A stretch of DNA of 12,715 nt from Gammaproteobacteria bacterium (GTDB taxonomy: Bacteria > Pseudomonadota > Gammaproteobacteria > Eutrophobiales > Eutrophobiaceae). Below the pieces are notes generated by a model that ran no database searches, was not told the origin of the DNA, and was given only the letters and a program-made list of their open reading frames with translations. Every line of letters begins with the position of its first letter. The stretch's first letter is position 1. Below, piece after piece: positions 1 to 6,832 of the stretch. Both the position numbers and the translations under genes were made by a program. The DNA lies in the NCBI GenBank assembly GCA_016198885.1, contig JACQHV010000017.1, positions 1 to 12,715 on the forward strand, read 5' to 3'.

Positions 1-28
1 CCCCCGTTGACCGCTTGGGTACCCCTCC
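1..28 (-). tRNA. tRNA-Tyr, 5' part only (cut by the window start)
   Basis: Read on the minus strand, these 28 bases begin GGAGGGG (5' acceptor strand), then TA at positions 8-9, CCC as the D-stem 5' side, AAGCGGTCAA as the D-loop, and GGGG, which can close a 3-bp D-stem. This matches the start of bacterial tRNA-Tyr, which typically reads GGNGGGG-TNCCC-NAGCGG. The anticodon and the 3' half lie outside the window, so identity rests on the acceptor and D-arm alone. tRNA-Ser and tRNA-Leu starts fit less well. In many proteobacteria tRNA-Tyr heads a tRNA-Tyr/Gly/Thr/tuf cluster; whether that follows here cannot be seen. Confidence 0.75.
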
Positions 29-44
29 AAAAAGTAAGCCGATA

Positions 45-73
45 ATTTTCATTTAATTACAAAAAGCTGTCAA
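45..73 (-). promoter_or_regulatory. Probable sigma70 promoter for the tRNA-Tyr gene
   Basis: On the minus strand a perfect -35 box TTGACA (68-73) is followed by a 17-base spacer and the weaker -10 box GAAAAT (45-50, four of six consensus bases). Transcription would start near position 38, about 10 bases before the tRNA 5' end, a normal leader length for RNase P processing. It lies in the 73-base gap between tsaC and the tRNA, so the tRNA probably has its own promoter. The -10 register is uncertain because the region is AT-rich. Confidence 0.55.
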
Positions 74-92
74 TGATATCTACTGAATATTC

Positions 93-110
93 GGTGGTCT
101 TTTAACCACC
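93..110 (-). other. Small hairpin over the tsaC stop codon
   Basis: GGTGGT and ACCACC form a perfect 6-bp inverted repeat with a 6-base loop. On the minus strand the structure includes the last tsaC codons and the TAA stop. No run of T follows, so it is not a standard intrinsic terminator. It could mark a processed or Rho-dependent 3' end of tsaC mRNA ahead of the tRNA promoter, or be chance. Confidence 0.3.
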
Positions 111-659
111 CTGGCGAAGAACCATCCCCGTTATTGCGTCCCTGATCTCGGTAGGGCGGGATTCCGGCCCCACCTTTCCAGGCAATATGTAGTCCAAGGT
201 ATGATCAAAATACATCATAACCTTCCTGGCTGATGTAGCCGGGGGGTAATGACTCGGATTCGCACTGGTTGAAACCAGCGCACCCGCTATCCGGCATAGT
301 TCACGTACTTGATCGTGTTTACTGACGCGAACTGCGACTGTCGTACGATTTCCTGTGATCCACGGTGGCACAGCTTTGGTGGCGGGCAATATCCAGGTAA
401 CCGGTCCCGGCCAGGAGTTCATTACCTGATCCCTCACAGCTTGGCTTGGAAAACTGATATACATGGCAAGCTGCTCTGGATCACCTGCAATAAGGATTAG
501 CCCTTTATTAATAGGCCGGCGTTTCAGGCAAAGGATTCGTGCTACTGCTACATAATTTTCTGGGACACATCCAAGTCCATATACTGCCTCGGTTGGGTAA
601 GCAATGACGCCACCTCGTTTGAGTATGCGGGCTGCCCGATTCAGGTGCCAGCGATTCAA
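102..659 (-). CDS. tsaC: Threonylcarbamoyl-AMP synthase TsaC
   Basis: TsaC uses threonine, bicarbonate and ATP to make threonylcarbamoyl-AMP. The TsaBDE complex transfers the threonylcarbamoyl group to A37 of ANN-decoding tRNAs (t6A). The 185-residue protein is a single SUA5/YciO/YrdC domain of the short TsaC type, without the extra C-terminal Sua5 domain. Family signatures visible are VIAYPTEAVYGLG (residues 18-30), the KRRPINKGLIL nucleotide/threonine-binding stretch (46-56), WPGPVT (83-88), VSTSANPS (129-136) and the ending EIRDAITG...LRQGG. The start is TTG, the first possible start after the purE stop. That stop lies in the same frame five codons upstream, with 12 bases between the genes and no clear ribosome binding site. 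Translation is therefore probably coupled to purE. Identification is firm; the exact start rests on the lack of alternatives. Confidence 0.95.
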   Translation of the reverse strand: MNRWHLNRAARILKRGGVIAYPTEAVYGLGCVPENYVAVARILCLKRRPINKGLILIAGDPEQLAMYISFPSQAVRDQVMNSWPGPVTWILPATKAVPPWITGNRTTVAVRVSKHDQVRELCRIAGALVSTSANPSHYPPATSARKVMMYFDHTLDYILPGKVGPESRPTEIRDAITGMVLRQGG

Positions 660-671
660 GAAAGTAAGAGT

Positions 672-1181
672 TCAGTTGAATTGTTTTTGAATGGAAGCAT
701 CCTTATCTGCAATCTCCGTGGCATTATCGGCACGTTCAGCCTGCAGACGTTTTGCTAATTCAGAATCATGGAGTGCCATGATTTGGGCGGCCAGATAGGC
801 GGCGTTTTTAGCACCGGCCTTGCCGATCGCAACGCAGGCAACAGGGATACCTCCCGGCATCTGAACTGTTGAAAGCAAAGCATCCATCCCATGTAAGGGT
901 CCGGTTTCAATTGGAACACCAATGACAGGTTTAAGGGTTAAACCGGCAACTGTACCGGCAAGGTGCGCCGCCATCCCTGCAGCCGCGATAAAGACCGCAC
1001 ATCCTCTCGTATCAGCATCTTTAATATAGGCATGTGTGCGTTCCGGAGTACGATGTGCCGAGGTAATCTTTACCTCTTTTCTTATTCCTAATTTATCAAG
1101 AATGTCCAACGCAGATTGCATAACGGTCAGATCTGAATCAGAACCCATCAGGATGGCAACGAAAGTGTTTGCTGTTCCCAT
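672..1181 (-). CDS. purE: N5-carboxyaminoimidazole ribonucleotide mutase PurE (class I)
   Basis: PurE converts N5-CAIR to CAIR in purine synthesis. With the ATG start at 1179-1181 the protein has 169 residues, the usual length. The phosphate-binding loop MGSDSD is at residues 12-17, and the catalytic SAHRTPE is at 41-47 with His43 as the expected proton donor/acceptor. The second conserved histidine is in AAGMAAHLAG (about His73), and STVQMPGGIP and AIGKAGAKNA follow. SAHRTPE rather than SAHKT marks class I, which depends on PurK for N5-CAIR. The reading frame can begin earlier at a TTG (1209-1211), adding ten unconserved residues. Neither start has a convincing ribosome binding site, and I prefer the ATG because it matches the family N-terminus. 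It lies 58 bases downstream of topA. No purK is adjacent: tsaC follows after 12 bases. Confidence 0.95.
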   Translation of the reverse strand: MGTANTFVAILMGSDSDLTVMQSALDILDKLGIRKEVKITSAHRTPERTHAYIKDADTRGCAVFIAAAGMAAHLAGTVAGLTLKPVIGVPIETGPLHGMDALLSTVQMPGGIPVACVAIGKAGAKNAAYLAAQIMALHDSELAKRLQAERADNATEIADKDASIQKQFN

Positions 1182-1239
1182 AATGTTTGAAGTATCAATT
1201 AATTGATGCAATTATCAAATATTAAGCAAAAATAATAAA

Positions 1240-3552
1240 TCAACCCGTCTTACGTCTTCTGCGTTGCCGGCTACGCACAGGGGCCTCCGCCAGTAAGGAT
1301 TGGGATTCTTCCAAAGTAAGGCTGGCTGGTTTCCGGTCTTTGGGGATTTTAGCGTTTTTCTTGCCATCGGTAACATAGGGACCGTAACGTCCATTCAAGA
1401 TAGAAATACCACTCTCGGAAAAAACCTTGATTTGTTTTTCAGCATCTCCCTTTATCTTTTCTGCTATTAACTCGAGAGCACGTTCAAGAGTTACAGTGTG
1501 GGGATCATCTTCCGTTTTCAGCGATACAAATTTATTACCGTAACGAATATAAGGGCCATAACGGCCGATATTTGCTGCGACTTCCTCACCATCAGACGTT
1601 ACACCCAATATACGTGGCAGTTTGAATAACTGAAGCGCTTCTTGCAAAGTAATATTATCCATACGTTGACCCGGCCGGAGACCTGCAAATTTCGGTTTTT
1701 CATTGTCATCACGGGTGCCTATCTGCACATAGGGACCATAACGCCCCATTCTTACCGATACTGGTAACCCGGTTTTGGGATCTCTCCCCAATTCGCGAGC
1801 ATGTGTTGCTTCTTTTCGGCTGACATTCTCTTCTTTTTCCTTGATCTTTTTATCAAAGGGTTTCCAGAATTCCTGCATTAAGGGGATCCATTCTTTCTCT
1901 CCCCTGGACACTGCATCAAGTTCATCTTCAAGACGTGCGGTAAAATCATAATCAATATAATCACCGAAATGTTCAGTCAGAAATTTATTGACGATACGTC
2001 CAACCTCTGTTGGTATAAATCGTTTCTTATCGAGTTCTACGTATTCACGTTGTTCCAGCGTTGAAATAATACTTGCGTATGTAGATGGGCGACCTATACC
2101 GTATTCCTCCAGTGATTTGACTAGGCTCGCTTCTGTATATCTTGGTGGAGGTTCAGTAAAATGTTGTTCAGCTCTTATATCAATCAATTTCACAACGTCA
2201 CCTACTTTCAATACAGGTAATATACGTTGTTCGCTATCCTGTTTTGTATCATCCTGTCCTTCCTGATATACCTCCATGAATCCGAGATCTACAATAGTGG
2301 ACCCTGTCGCACGAAATAAATTTCCTGCGCCACAATTAAAATCAACCGCTACTGTATTAATCGTTGCATGTTTCATTTGACAGGCGACGGCCCGTTTCCA
2401 GATCAATTCATAAAGTCTGTACTGGTCATCCTTTAATTTTGATTTGATTTCATGCGGAATGCGGTAAACAGAAGTCGGACGAATGGCTTCATGGGCCTCC
2501 TGTGCATTCTTTGATTTTGTTTTGAAATGATGTGCATGTGAAGGTAATTTTTCGCGTCCATAACGATCAGTAATAAATGCCCGGATATCCTTGATAGCCT
2601 CTTCGGCAAGAATTACCGAATCCGTTCTCATATAGGTTATAAGACCTACCGAACCATCTCCAACATCAATTCCTTCATATAATTGCTGTGCAACACGCAT
2701 GGTGCGTTGTGCAGTAAATCCCAGTTTACGGATTGCTTCCTGTTGCAAAGTAGAGGTAATAAATGGTCCTGCGGGCAGACGCCTTCGCTGTTTCTCTTCA
2801 ATAGCATCAACTTTTAATCTGCCATTGGCTATTTGTAACAGTTTTTGACGTGCCTCCTCAGCCGTTTTTCCATTTTCTATACTGAATTGTTTAAGTTTCT
2901 CATTATTTAATTGTGTCAATTTTGCAATAAAATTTACATCATTCTGAGTCAGATCCGCCTCTAGCGACCAATATTCTCTGGTAATAAATTTTTCTATCTC
3001 TTCTTCCCGTTCGACGATCATGCGCAAAGCAGGACTCTGTACCCGGCCCGCGGACAGACCACGACGAATCTTTTTCCATAACAAGGGGGATAGATTAAAT
3101 CCAACAAGATAATCAAGCGCCCTCCGGGCCTGTTGCGCATTGATTAATTCCGAAGAGAGTTTTCGAGGATTGGCTATAGAATGATCTATCGCACTTTTAG
3201 TTACTTCATGAAAAACAACGCGGTGCACATTTTTGCCCTCCAAAAGACCGCGCTCCTTCAGAAGCTCATAAAGATGCCATGAAATTGCTTCTCCCTCACG
3301 ATCAGGATCAGTTGCAAGGTAAAGTGTATTAATTTTTTTAAGCGCCTTGGCGATTTCATTAACTGATTTTGCATTCTTTTCTATAAGCTCATAATGCATG
3401 GCAAAATTGTTTTCCGGATCCACTGCCCCTGTTTTAGGCAATAGATCCCGAACATGCCCATAAGACGCCAACACTTGATAATCATCCCCAAGATATTGAT
3501 GCAGTGTTTTTGCCTTGGCAGGAGATTCAACAATAACCAATGCTTTGCTCAT
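1240..3552 (-). CDS. topA: DNA topoisomerase I (type IA)
   Basis: This enzyme relaxes negative supercoils through a transient 5'-phosphotyrosyl break. The 770 residues begin with a Toprim domain: Glu9 in VIVESPAKAK and the metal-binding ATDPDREGEAI at 80-90. The type IA core follows, with the active-site Tyr307 in GLITYMRTDS (303-312) and EAHEAIRPT (352-360). The C-terminus carries three topoisomerase C-terminal repeats with the signature GRYGPY (about 603-608, 663-668, 721-726) and ends in the basic tail RQRRRRKTG. Only two cysteines are present (391 and 407), both in the core, so the zinc ribbons of the E. coli enzyme are absent. At 770 residues it is shorter than E. coli TopA (865). The ATG start has no good Shine-Dalgarno. 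The 69-base gap to smg is very AT-rich and holds no promoter I can defend, so topA may be co-transcribed with dprA-smg. Confidence 0.97.
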   Translation of the reverse strand: MSKALVIVESPAKAKTLHQYLGDDYQVLASYGHVRDLLPKTGAVDPENNFAMHYELIEKNAKSVNEIAKALKKINTLYLATDPDREGEAISWHLYELLKERGLLEGKNVHRVVFHEVTKSAIDHSIANPRKLSSELINAQQARRALDYLVGFNLSPLLWKKIRRGLSAGRVQSPALRMIVEREEEIEKFITREYWSLEADLTQNDVNFIAKLTQLNNEKLKQFSIENGKTAEEARQKLLQIANGRLKVDAIEEKQRRRLPAGPFITSTLQQEAIRKLGFTAQRTMRVAQQLYEGIDVGDGSVGLITYMRTDSVILAEEAIKDIRAFITDRYGREKLPSHAHHFKTKSKNAQEAHEAIRPTSVYRIPHEIKSKLKDDQYRLYELIWKRAVACQMKHATINTVAVDFNCGAGNLFRATGSTIVDLGFMEVYQEGQDDTKQDSEQRILPVLKVGDVVKLIDIRAEQHFTEPPPRYTEASLVKSLEEYGIGRPSTYASIISTLEQREYVELDKKRFIPTEVGRIVNKFLTEHFGDYIDYDFTARLEDELDAVSRGEKEWIPLMQEFWKPFDKKIKEKEENVSRKEATHARELGRDPKTGLPVSVRMGRYGPYVQIGTRDDNEKPKFAGLRPGQRMDNITLQEALQLFKLPRILGVTSDGEEVAANIGRYGPYIRYGNKFVSLKTEDDPHTVTLERALELIAEKIKGDAEKQIKVFSESGISILNGRYGPYVTDGKKNAKIPKDRKPASLTLEESQSLLAEAPVRSRQRRRRKTG

Positions 3553-3621
3553 AAAATTGCAAATAAAAAATAAAGGGAAATTAAAAAATGTTTAATCAGA
3601 ATGTAAATTGATTTTTATGTC

Positions 3622-4101
3622 CTAATGCAGGTTAGCATTGATATCATCCATCACGATATCTTCCATCCAGCTTATTGCTGCTTCCTTCTCCGGCTGATTA
3701 AATAACACCATTAATACTACCCATTTAAGCTGCTGCAAATCAATTTCATCAGTTTCGAGTGCCATAATCCGATCAATGACAAGCTCGCGTTCATTTGAAT
3801 TCAATACACCCGCATGTTCAAGAAACAGTAAAAATCCCCGACATTCAGTGTCAAGTTTTTCAAGTTCTTCATCATTGAACAGACGCGAAGATGGTATAAC
3901 AGATAGAACTTGCGGATTATTGCATTCTTTTTGTAATTCGAGACCTTCAAGCCAGGAAAATGCCTTTTCAATCTGATGATCACAAAAACCTGCTTCTGTC
4001 AATTGTGTTCTAAGCAACTCCTGGTCGGGCACAAACTCCAAATCTTCTTCAACATAATTATCAAAGATATACATTAATACATCCAGGACTGTGTCTTTCA
4101 T
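3622..4101 (-). CDS. smg: Smg family protein (DUF494)
   Basis: This is a small acidic protein of 159 residues from the chosen start, of unknown biochemical function, found beside dprA and topA in many beta- and gammaproteobacteria. It matches Smg over its whole length: the N-terminal DVLMYIFDNYVEED, the central DTECRGFLLFLEHAGVLNS, and the C-terminal LKWVVLMVLFNQP ending in NLH. No signal peptide or membrane segment is visible. Two ATGs lie in frame six bases apart (4105-4107 and 4099-4101). The second fits both the family N-terminus and the distance from the AGAG ribosome binding site. The gene begins just downstream of the dprA stop codon, so the two are very probably translated together. 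A link to DNA processing is inferred from its neighbours only. Confidence 0.92.
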   Translation of the reverse strand: MKDTVLDVLMYIFDNYVEEDLEFVPDQELLRTQLTEAGFCDHQIEKAFSWLEGLELQKECNNPQVLSVIPSSRLFNDEELEKLDTECRGFLLFLEHAGVLNSNERELVIDRIMALETDEIDLQQLKWVVLMVLFNQPEKEAAISWMEDIVMDDINANLH

Positions 4102-4110
4102 GCACATATT

Positions 4111-4115
4111 CTCTA
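4111..4115 (-). promoter_or_regulatory. Ribosome binding site of smg, spanning the dprA stop
   Basis: On the minus strand TAGAG includes the dprA TAG stop and provides AGAG for smg. It is 3 bases from the first smg ATG (too close) and 9 bases from the second (suitable), which decides the start at 4101. The layout implies termination on dprA and re-initiation on smg. Confidence 0.55.
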
Positions 4116-5237
4116 ATTTAATCGCGCATACAGTCCCCCAGGTGACGATGAAACTATACCGCGAACCTCTAATATTAAGAGCATGGAGGAAACTGTATCA
4201 GCCGTCAATCCGGTAAGTTCAATTAATTTATCTATGGAGACAGGTTCATAAGCAATATTATCCAGCAATAATTTGTATTCATCGTCAAGCGTATCAACGT
4301 TATCAGTAACTGTTTTGAATTCATTTGGCAGTTCGTTGATCGTGTGTCCAAGAATATTCAATTCCTCAAGTATATCCTGCACTGTTTCCACCAATTTTGC
4401 GCCTTGTTTAACAAGCGCGTGGCAACCGCGTGCAAGGGGATTATGTATTGATCCCGGGACCGCAAAGACCTCCCTCCCCTGTTCCATTGCATAACGGGCA
4501 GTAATCAGGGAACCACTTTGCTGTGCTGCCTCAACCACCAGGACTCCTGCTGTAAGTCCACTGATGATCCGATTTCGTTGCGGGAAATTTATGGCAAGCG
4601 GGGGTGTGCCACGTGGAAACTCGGACACGAGGGCGCCGTTGTTAACAATACGTTCAGCCAGGGCCTTATGACGTGCTGGATAGATTATGTCCAGCCCATT
4701 ACCAAGTACCGCAATTGTCTTTCCGCCTGCACCCAGGGCACCAACATGACTGCAACAGTCGATTCCTAATGCCATACCGCTGGTAATGGTGATACCCAGT
4801 TGTGCCAATTGCTCTGCAAATGCCCGTGCCGCCTGTTTTCCACCGGCGCTAGGATTGCGGCTACCTACTATCGCCAGTTGTACTGACTGTAAAACTGCGG
4901 GATCTCCATGCACGAACAAAATAATCGGGGCATCCGGAATTTCTTTGAGTAATGGTGGATAAGACTTGTCAAAATAGGTGATCAGATGACGCCCGGGTTG
5001 ATCCAGCCATTTGATATCCGCCTCAATTGCTTTCCAATCAGGCTGTTTGAAATATTTTAACGTTATTGATTTGAGACCATGCTGCTCTAATACAGCAATG
5101 TCCACGGATAAAACATTTGCAGGTGATTCAAAGATATCAAGGAGTGCTTTTTGTTGAAGTGGGCCAAGTGCTGGAGCACGCTGTAATACCAACCAGTCGG
5201 CACGTGTATCGCCTGTAATGATTTCTTCCTGGTCCAT
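4113..5237 (-). CDS. dprA: DNA-processing protein DprA
   Basis: DprA binds incoming single-stranded DNA in the cytoplasm and loads RecA during natural transformation; it is also common in bacteria not known to be competent. The 374 residues show the full family architecture. An N-terminal helical region (about 15-70) is followed by the Rossmann-like DprA domain (about 85-290) with AIVGSRNPS (122-130), ITSGMALGID (151-160), the FPQRNRIISGL stretch (218-228), SGSLITARYAMEQG (241-254) and FAVPGS (258-263). A C-terminal winged helix lies at about 315-374. Nothing essential is missing. The ATG start has no Shine-Dalgarno; the preceding bases are A/T only except the C next to the ATG. It is 171 bases downstream of the LysM gene and 11 bases upstream of the chosen smg start. 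Confidence 0.96.
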   Translation of the reverse strand: MDQEEIITGDTRADWLVLQRAPALGPLQQKALLDIFESPANVLSVDIAVLEQHGLKSITLKYFKQPDWKAIEADIKWLDQPGRHLITYFDKSYPPLLKEIPDAPIILFVHGDPAVLQSVQLAIVGSRNPSAGGKQAARAFAEQLAQLGITITSGMALGIDCCSHVGALGAGGKTIAVLGNGLDIIYPARHKALAERIVNNGALVSEFPRGTPPLAINFPQRNRIISGLTAGVLVVEAAQQSGSLITARYAMEQGREVFAVPGSIHNPLARGCHALVKQGAKLVETVQDILEELNILGHTINELPNEFKTVTDNVDTLDDEYKLLLDNIAYEPVSIDKLIELTGLTADTVSSMLLILEVRGIVSSSPGGLYARLN

Positions 5238-5330
5238 GAATTAATTTTTGTTATTTCATCAAGGCAATAGGGGAAAATCATTGAAGGGAAAAATACACAG
5301 ATAACCCGAAAGAATTAAGATGTCCGTGCA

Positions 5331-5357
5331 TTGATACCGCACTAAAAGATCTGTCAG
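5331..5357 (-). promoter_or_regulatory. Possible promoter for dprA-smg-topA
   Basis: Within the 171-base gap between the LysM gene and dprA (5238-5408), the minus strand holds CTGACA (5352-5357, five of six -35 bases), a short 15-base spacer, and TATCAA (5331-5336, four of six -10 bases). Transcription would start near 5324 and leave a leader of about 87 bases. I see no terminator, RNA gene or small ORF of note in the rest of the gap. The fit is modest. Confidence 0.3.
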
Positions 5358-5408
5358 CAATTATCCCTGTAAATGATATCCGGCATCCCTGCGCCATAAA
5401 TCACCAAA

Positions 5409-6683
5409 CTATAAATTTCGAACAGAATCGTAAATATGGATTGGGCTGATCGCCTCCATTACCAGGGCATAACTCACCTTTTCAAAGGTACGGAACACCA
5501 TCAGAACCCCTGCATATTCTTCAGGCAACTCAACCTTTTCAGGAATGGTATTTGGCCTGCCCAGATAACCTGCCAGATCTGTCCTGTCAAAGGCACGCTT
5601 TGTATCCCTGATATCATTGGCAATATTGCTGACAGCCCGATCAACCGCGCTTGTATCTTCATGCTCGAATTTCAAGCGTCTTGCATCTTCTTCCTTTGCC
5701 TTGATGGCGGTCGCAACATAATCTTTGACAATCTTGCCACTCTTGAAGACCCCCACGACATTGCCCACTTCCATACCGTCACTTGTCCCTAGGTCCAGCA
5801 CCACCACCTGATATTGGCCGATCTCGGTTACTCCATCAATTACAGAAATGATATTGCCGTTCACTTCATGGTCCGGGGAAGTAGGAATAAAATTAGTGCT
5901 GATATCCGTTTCGGATTCCTCTGCCAGACGGTCTCCGTTCAAAACCTCGCGATTCGAAAGCGCGACTATTGCTGAGGCAGGATCACCGGGTTTCTCAATT
6001 ATGGCATCACCCACATAGAGGGCTTCATAACCGAGTATATTCTCATCATCCTGTTTCGAAGAAGTATAAGAAGAATAAGAAAAGGACCCTCCCTCGCGGT
6101 AGTTTGTAAGATAGGTCTCACCTTTGAAGTAGGGTTTGCCCTTGCGATAGATAGCATAGCGTTTGGCCGTCGACTCATCAGGTAATCCCCGGACATAGAT
6201 CTTGTTACCGGATCCGGCCACCAGATGCTCATCGTAACTGGATACTATATATGGCCATGTCTCCATCTCCTTCTCAGAAACAACCAGCGGACGAGTCAAA
6301 AATTGCTTGATTGCATCAACGGGGATGGTTGGTATTGCCTCTTCTTTCTCGTAAGATCGAACCGTTGGAGAAAGTCTCACATTACGACCTGATATTGTCC
6401 GGCCCCCCCTCTCCAGAGCCAAAATGGGTTTACCATCTTCATAAGTCAGTGAGATGATATCACCCGGATATATTAGGTGGGGGTCTATAATCTGGGGATT
6501 GGCCCGCCAGACCTCCGGCCAAAGCCAGGGCTGTTGCAGAAATTTACCTGAAATATCCCACAAGGTATCTCCCTTCTGCACAACATACTTATCTGGATGA
6601 TCCGGATTGACAGTCACGGTATCGGCTACAGCAACCGCTGAAATCCAAAAAACTAACAATATTAGAGAGAATTTATTAAGCAT
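5409..6683 (-). CDS. Secreted LysM-domain protein
   Basis: This 424-residue protein starts with a signal peptide: basic N-terminus MLNK, a hydrophobic core at 5-19, and a likely cut after AVA at residue 20. A LysM domain at about 33-80 (YVVQKGDTLWDIS..., ending IYPGDIISL) should bind peptidoglycan. It contains the PWLWPEVWRANPQI segment typical of the LysM proteins found next to dprA in betaproteobacteria. The remaining roughly 340 residues have no catalytic motif I recognise. A segment at about 274-313 (GNIISVIDGVTEIGQ..., VLDLGTSDGMEVGNVVGVF) looks like a small beta-rich domain, and the C-terminus carries the conserved FRTFEKVSYALVMEA. It probably sits in the periplasm or outer envelope. 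The ATG has a good ribosome binding site, AAGG at 6692-6695, eight bases upstream. It is divergent from def. The precise function is unknown. Confidence 0.88.
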   Translation of the reverse strand: MLNKFSLILLVFWISAVAVADTVTVNPDHPDKYVVQKGDTLWDISGKFLQQPWLWPEVWRANPQIIDPHLIYPGDIISLTYEDGKPILALERGGRTISGRNVRLSPTVRSYEKEEAIPTIPVDAIKQFLTRPLVVSEKEMETWPYIVSSYDEHLVAGSGNKIYVRGLPDESTAKRYAIYRKGKPYFKGETYLTNYREGGSFSYSSYTSSKQDDENILGYEALYVGDAIIEKPGDPASAIVALSNREVLNGDRLAEESETDISTNFIPTSPDHEVNGNIISVIDGVTEIGQYQVVVLDLGTSDGMEVGNVVGVFKSGKIVKDYVATAIKAKEEDARRLKFEHEDTSAVDRAVSNIANDIRDTKRAFDRTDLAGYLGRPNTIPEKVELPEEYAGVLMVFRTFEKVSYALVMEAISPIHIYDSVRNL

Positions 6684-6698
6684 GTCTATTACCTTACA

Positions 6699-6714
6699 TA
6701 CATTCCTTAATGTA
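6699..6714 (-). repeat. Perfect inverted repeat in the leader of the LysM gene
   Basis: TACATT and AATGTA are perfect 6-base inverted copies separated by 4 bases. On the minus strand the loop reads AAGG, copying the AAGG ribosome binding site that follows at 6692-6695. It could be a protein-binding palindrome, a leader hairpin near the ribosome site, or chance in AT-rich DNA. Confidence 0.4.
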
Positions 6715-6791
6715 GATTGGTAAAAAGTCTAGCAAAATATTGGCAGGAGTACCATTATCTTGTTATTTATACCTGAAACCCCATTTTTCTG

Positions 6792-6797
6792 TATACT
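6792..6797 (+). promoter_or_regulatory. Probable -10 box of the def promoter
   Basis: TATACT matches five of six -10 bases. It lies 35 bases upstream of the def ATG, predicting a transcript start near 6804 and a leader of roughly 29 bases. No good -35 box is found at 16-18 bases upstream; the bases there (6768-6775) match poorly. The promoter would drive def-fmt and probably rsmB onward. For the opposite strand I found no convincing LysM-gene promoter in this 149-base region. Confidence 0.45.
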
Positions 6798-6832
6798 ATC
6801 AGTAAGTTATTAAAGATTACGAGTATTTCTAC

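Noticed and set aside
1182..1211. TTG start of purE adding ten residues
   Set aside because: The added residues are outside the family N-terminus and no ribosome binding site precedes the TTG.
3553..3621. AT-rich gap as a topA promoter (TTTACA followed 17 bases later by TTAATT on the minus strand)
   Set aside because: The -10 matches only three of six bases, and such matches are expected by chance in DNA this AT-rich.
5436..5792. Plus-strand frame of 118 codons inside the LysM gene
   Set aside because: It lies entirely antisense to a well-supported gene and has no recognisable domain or ribosome binding site.
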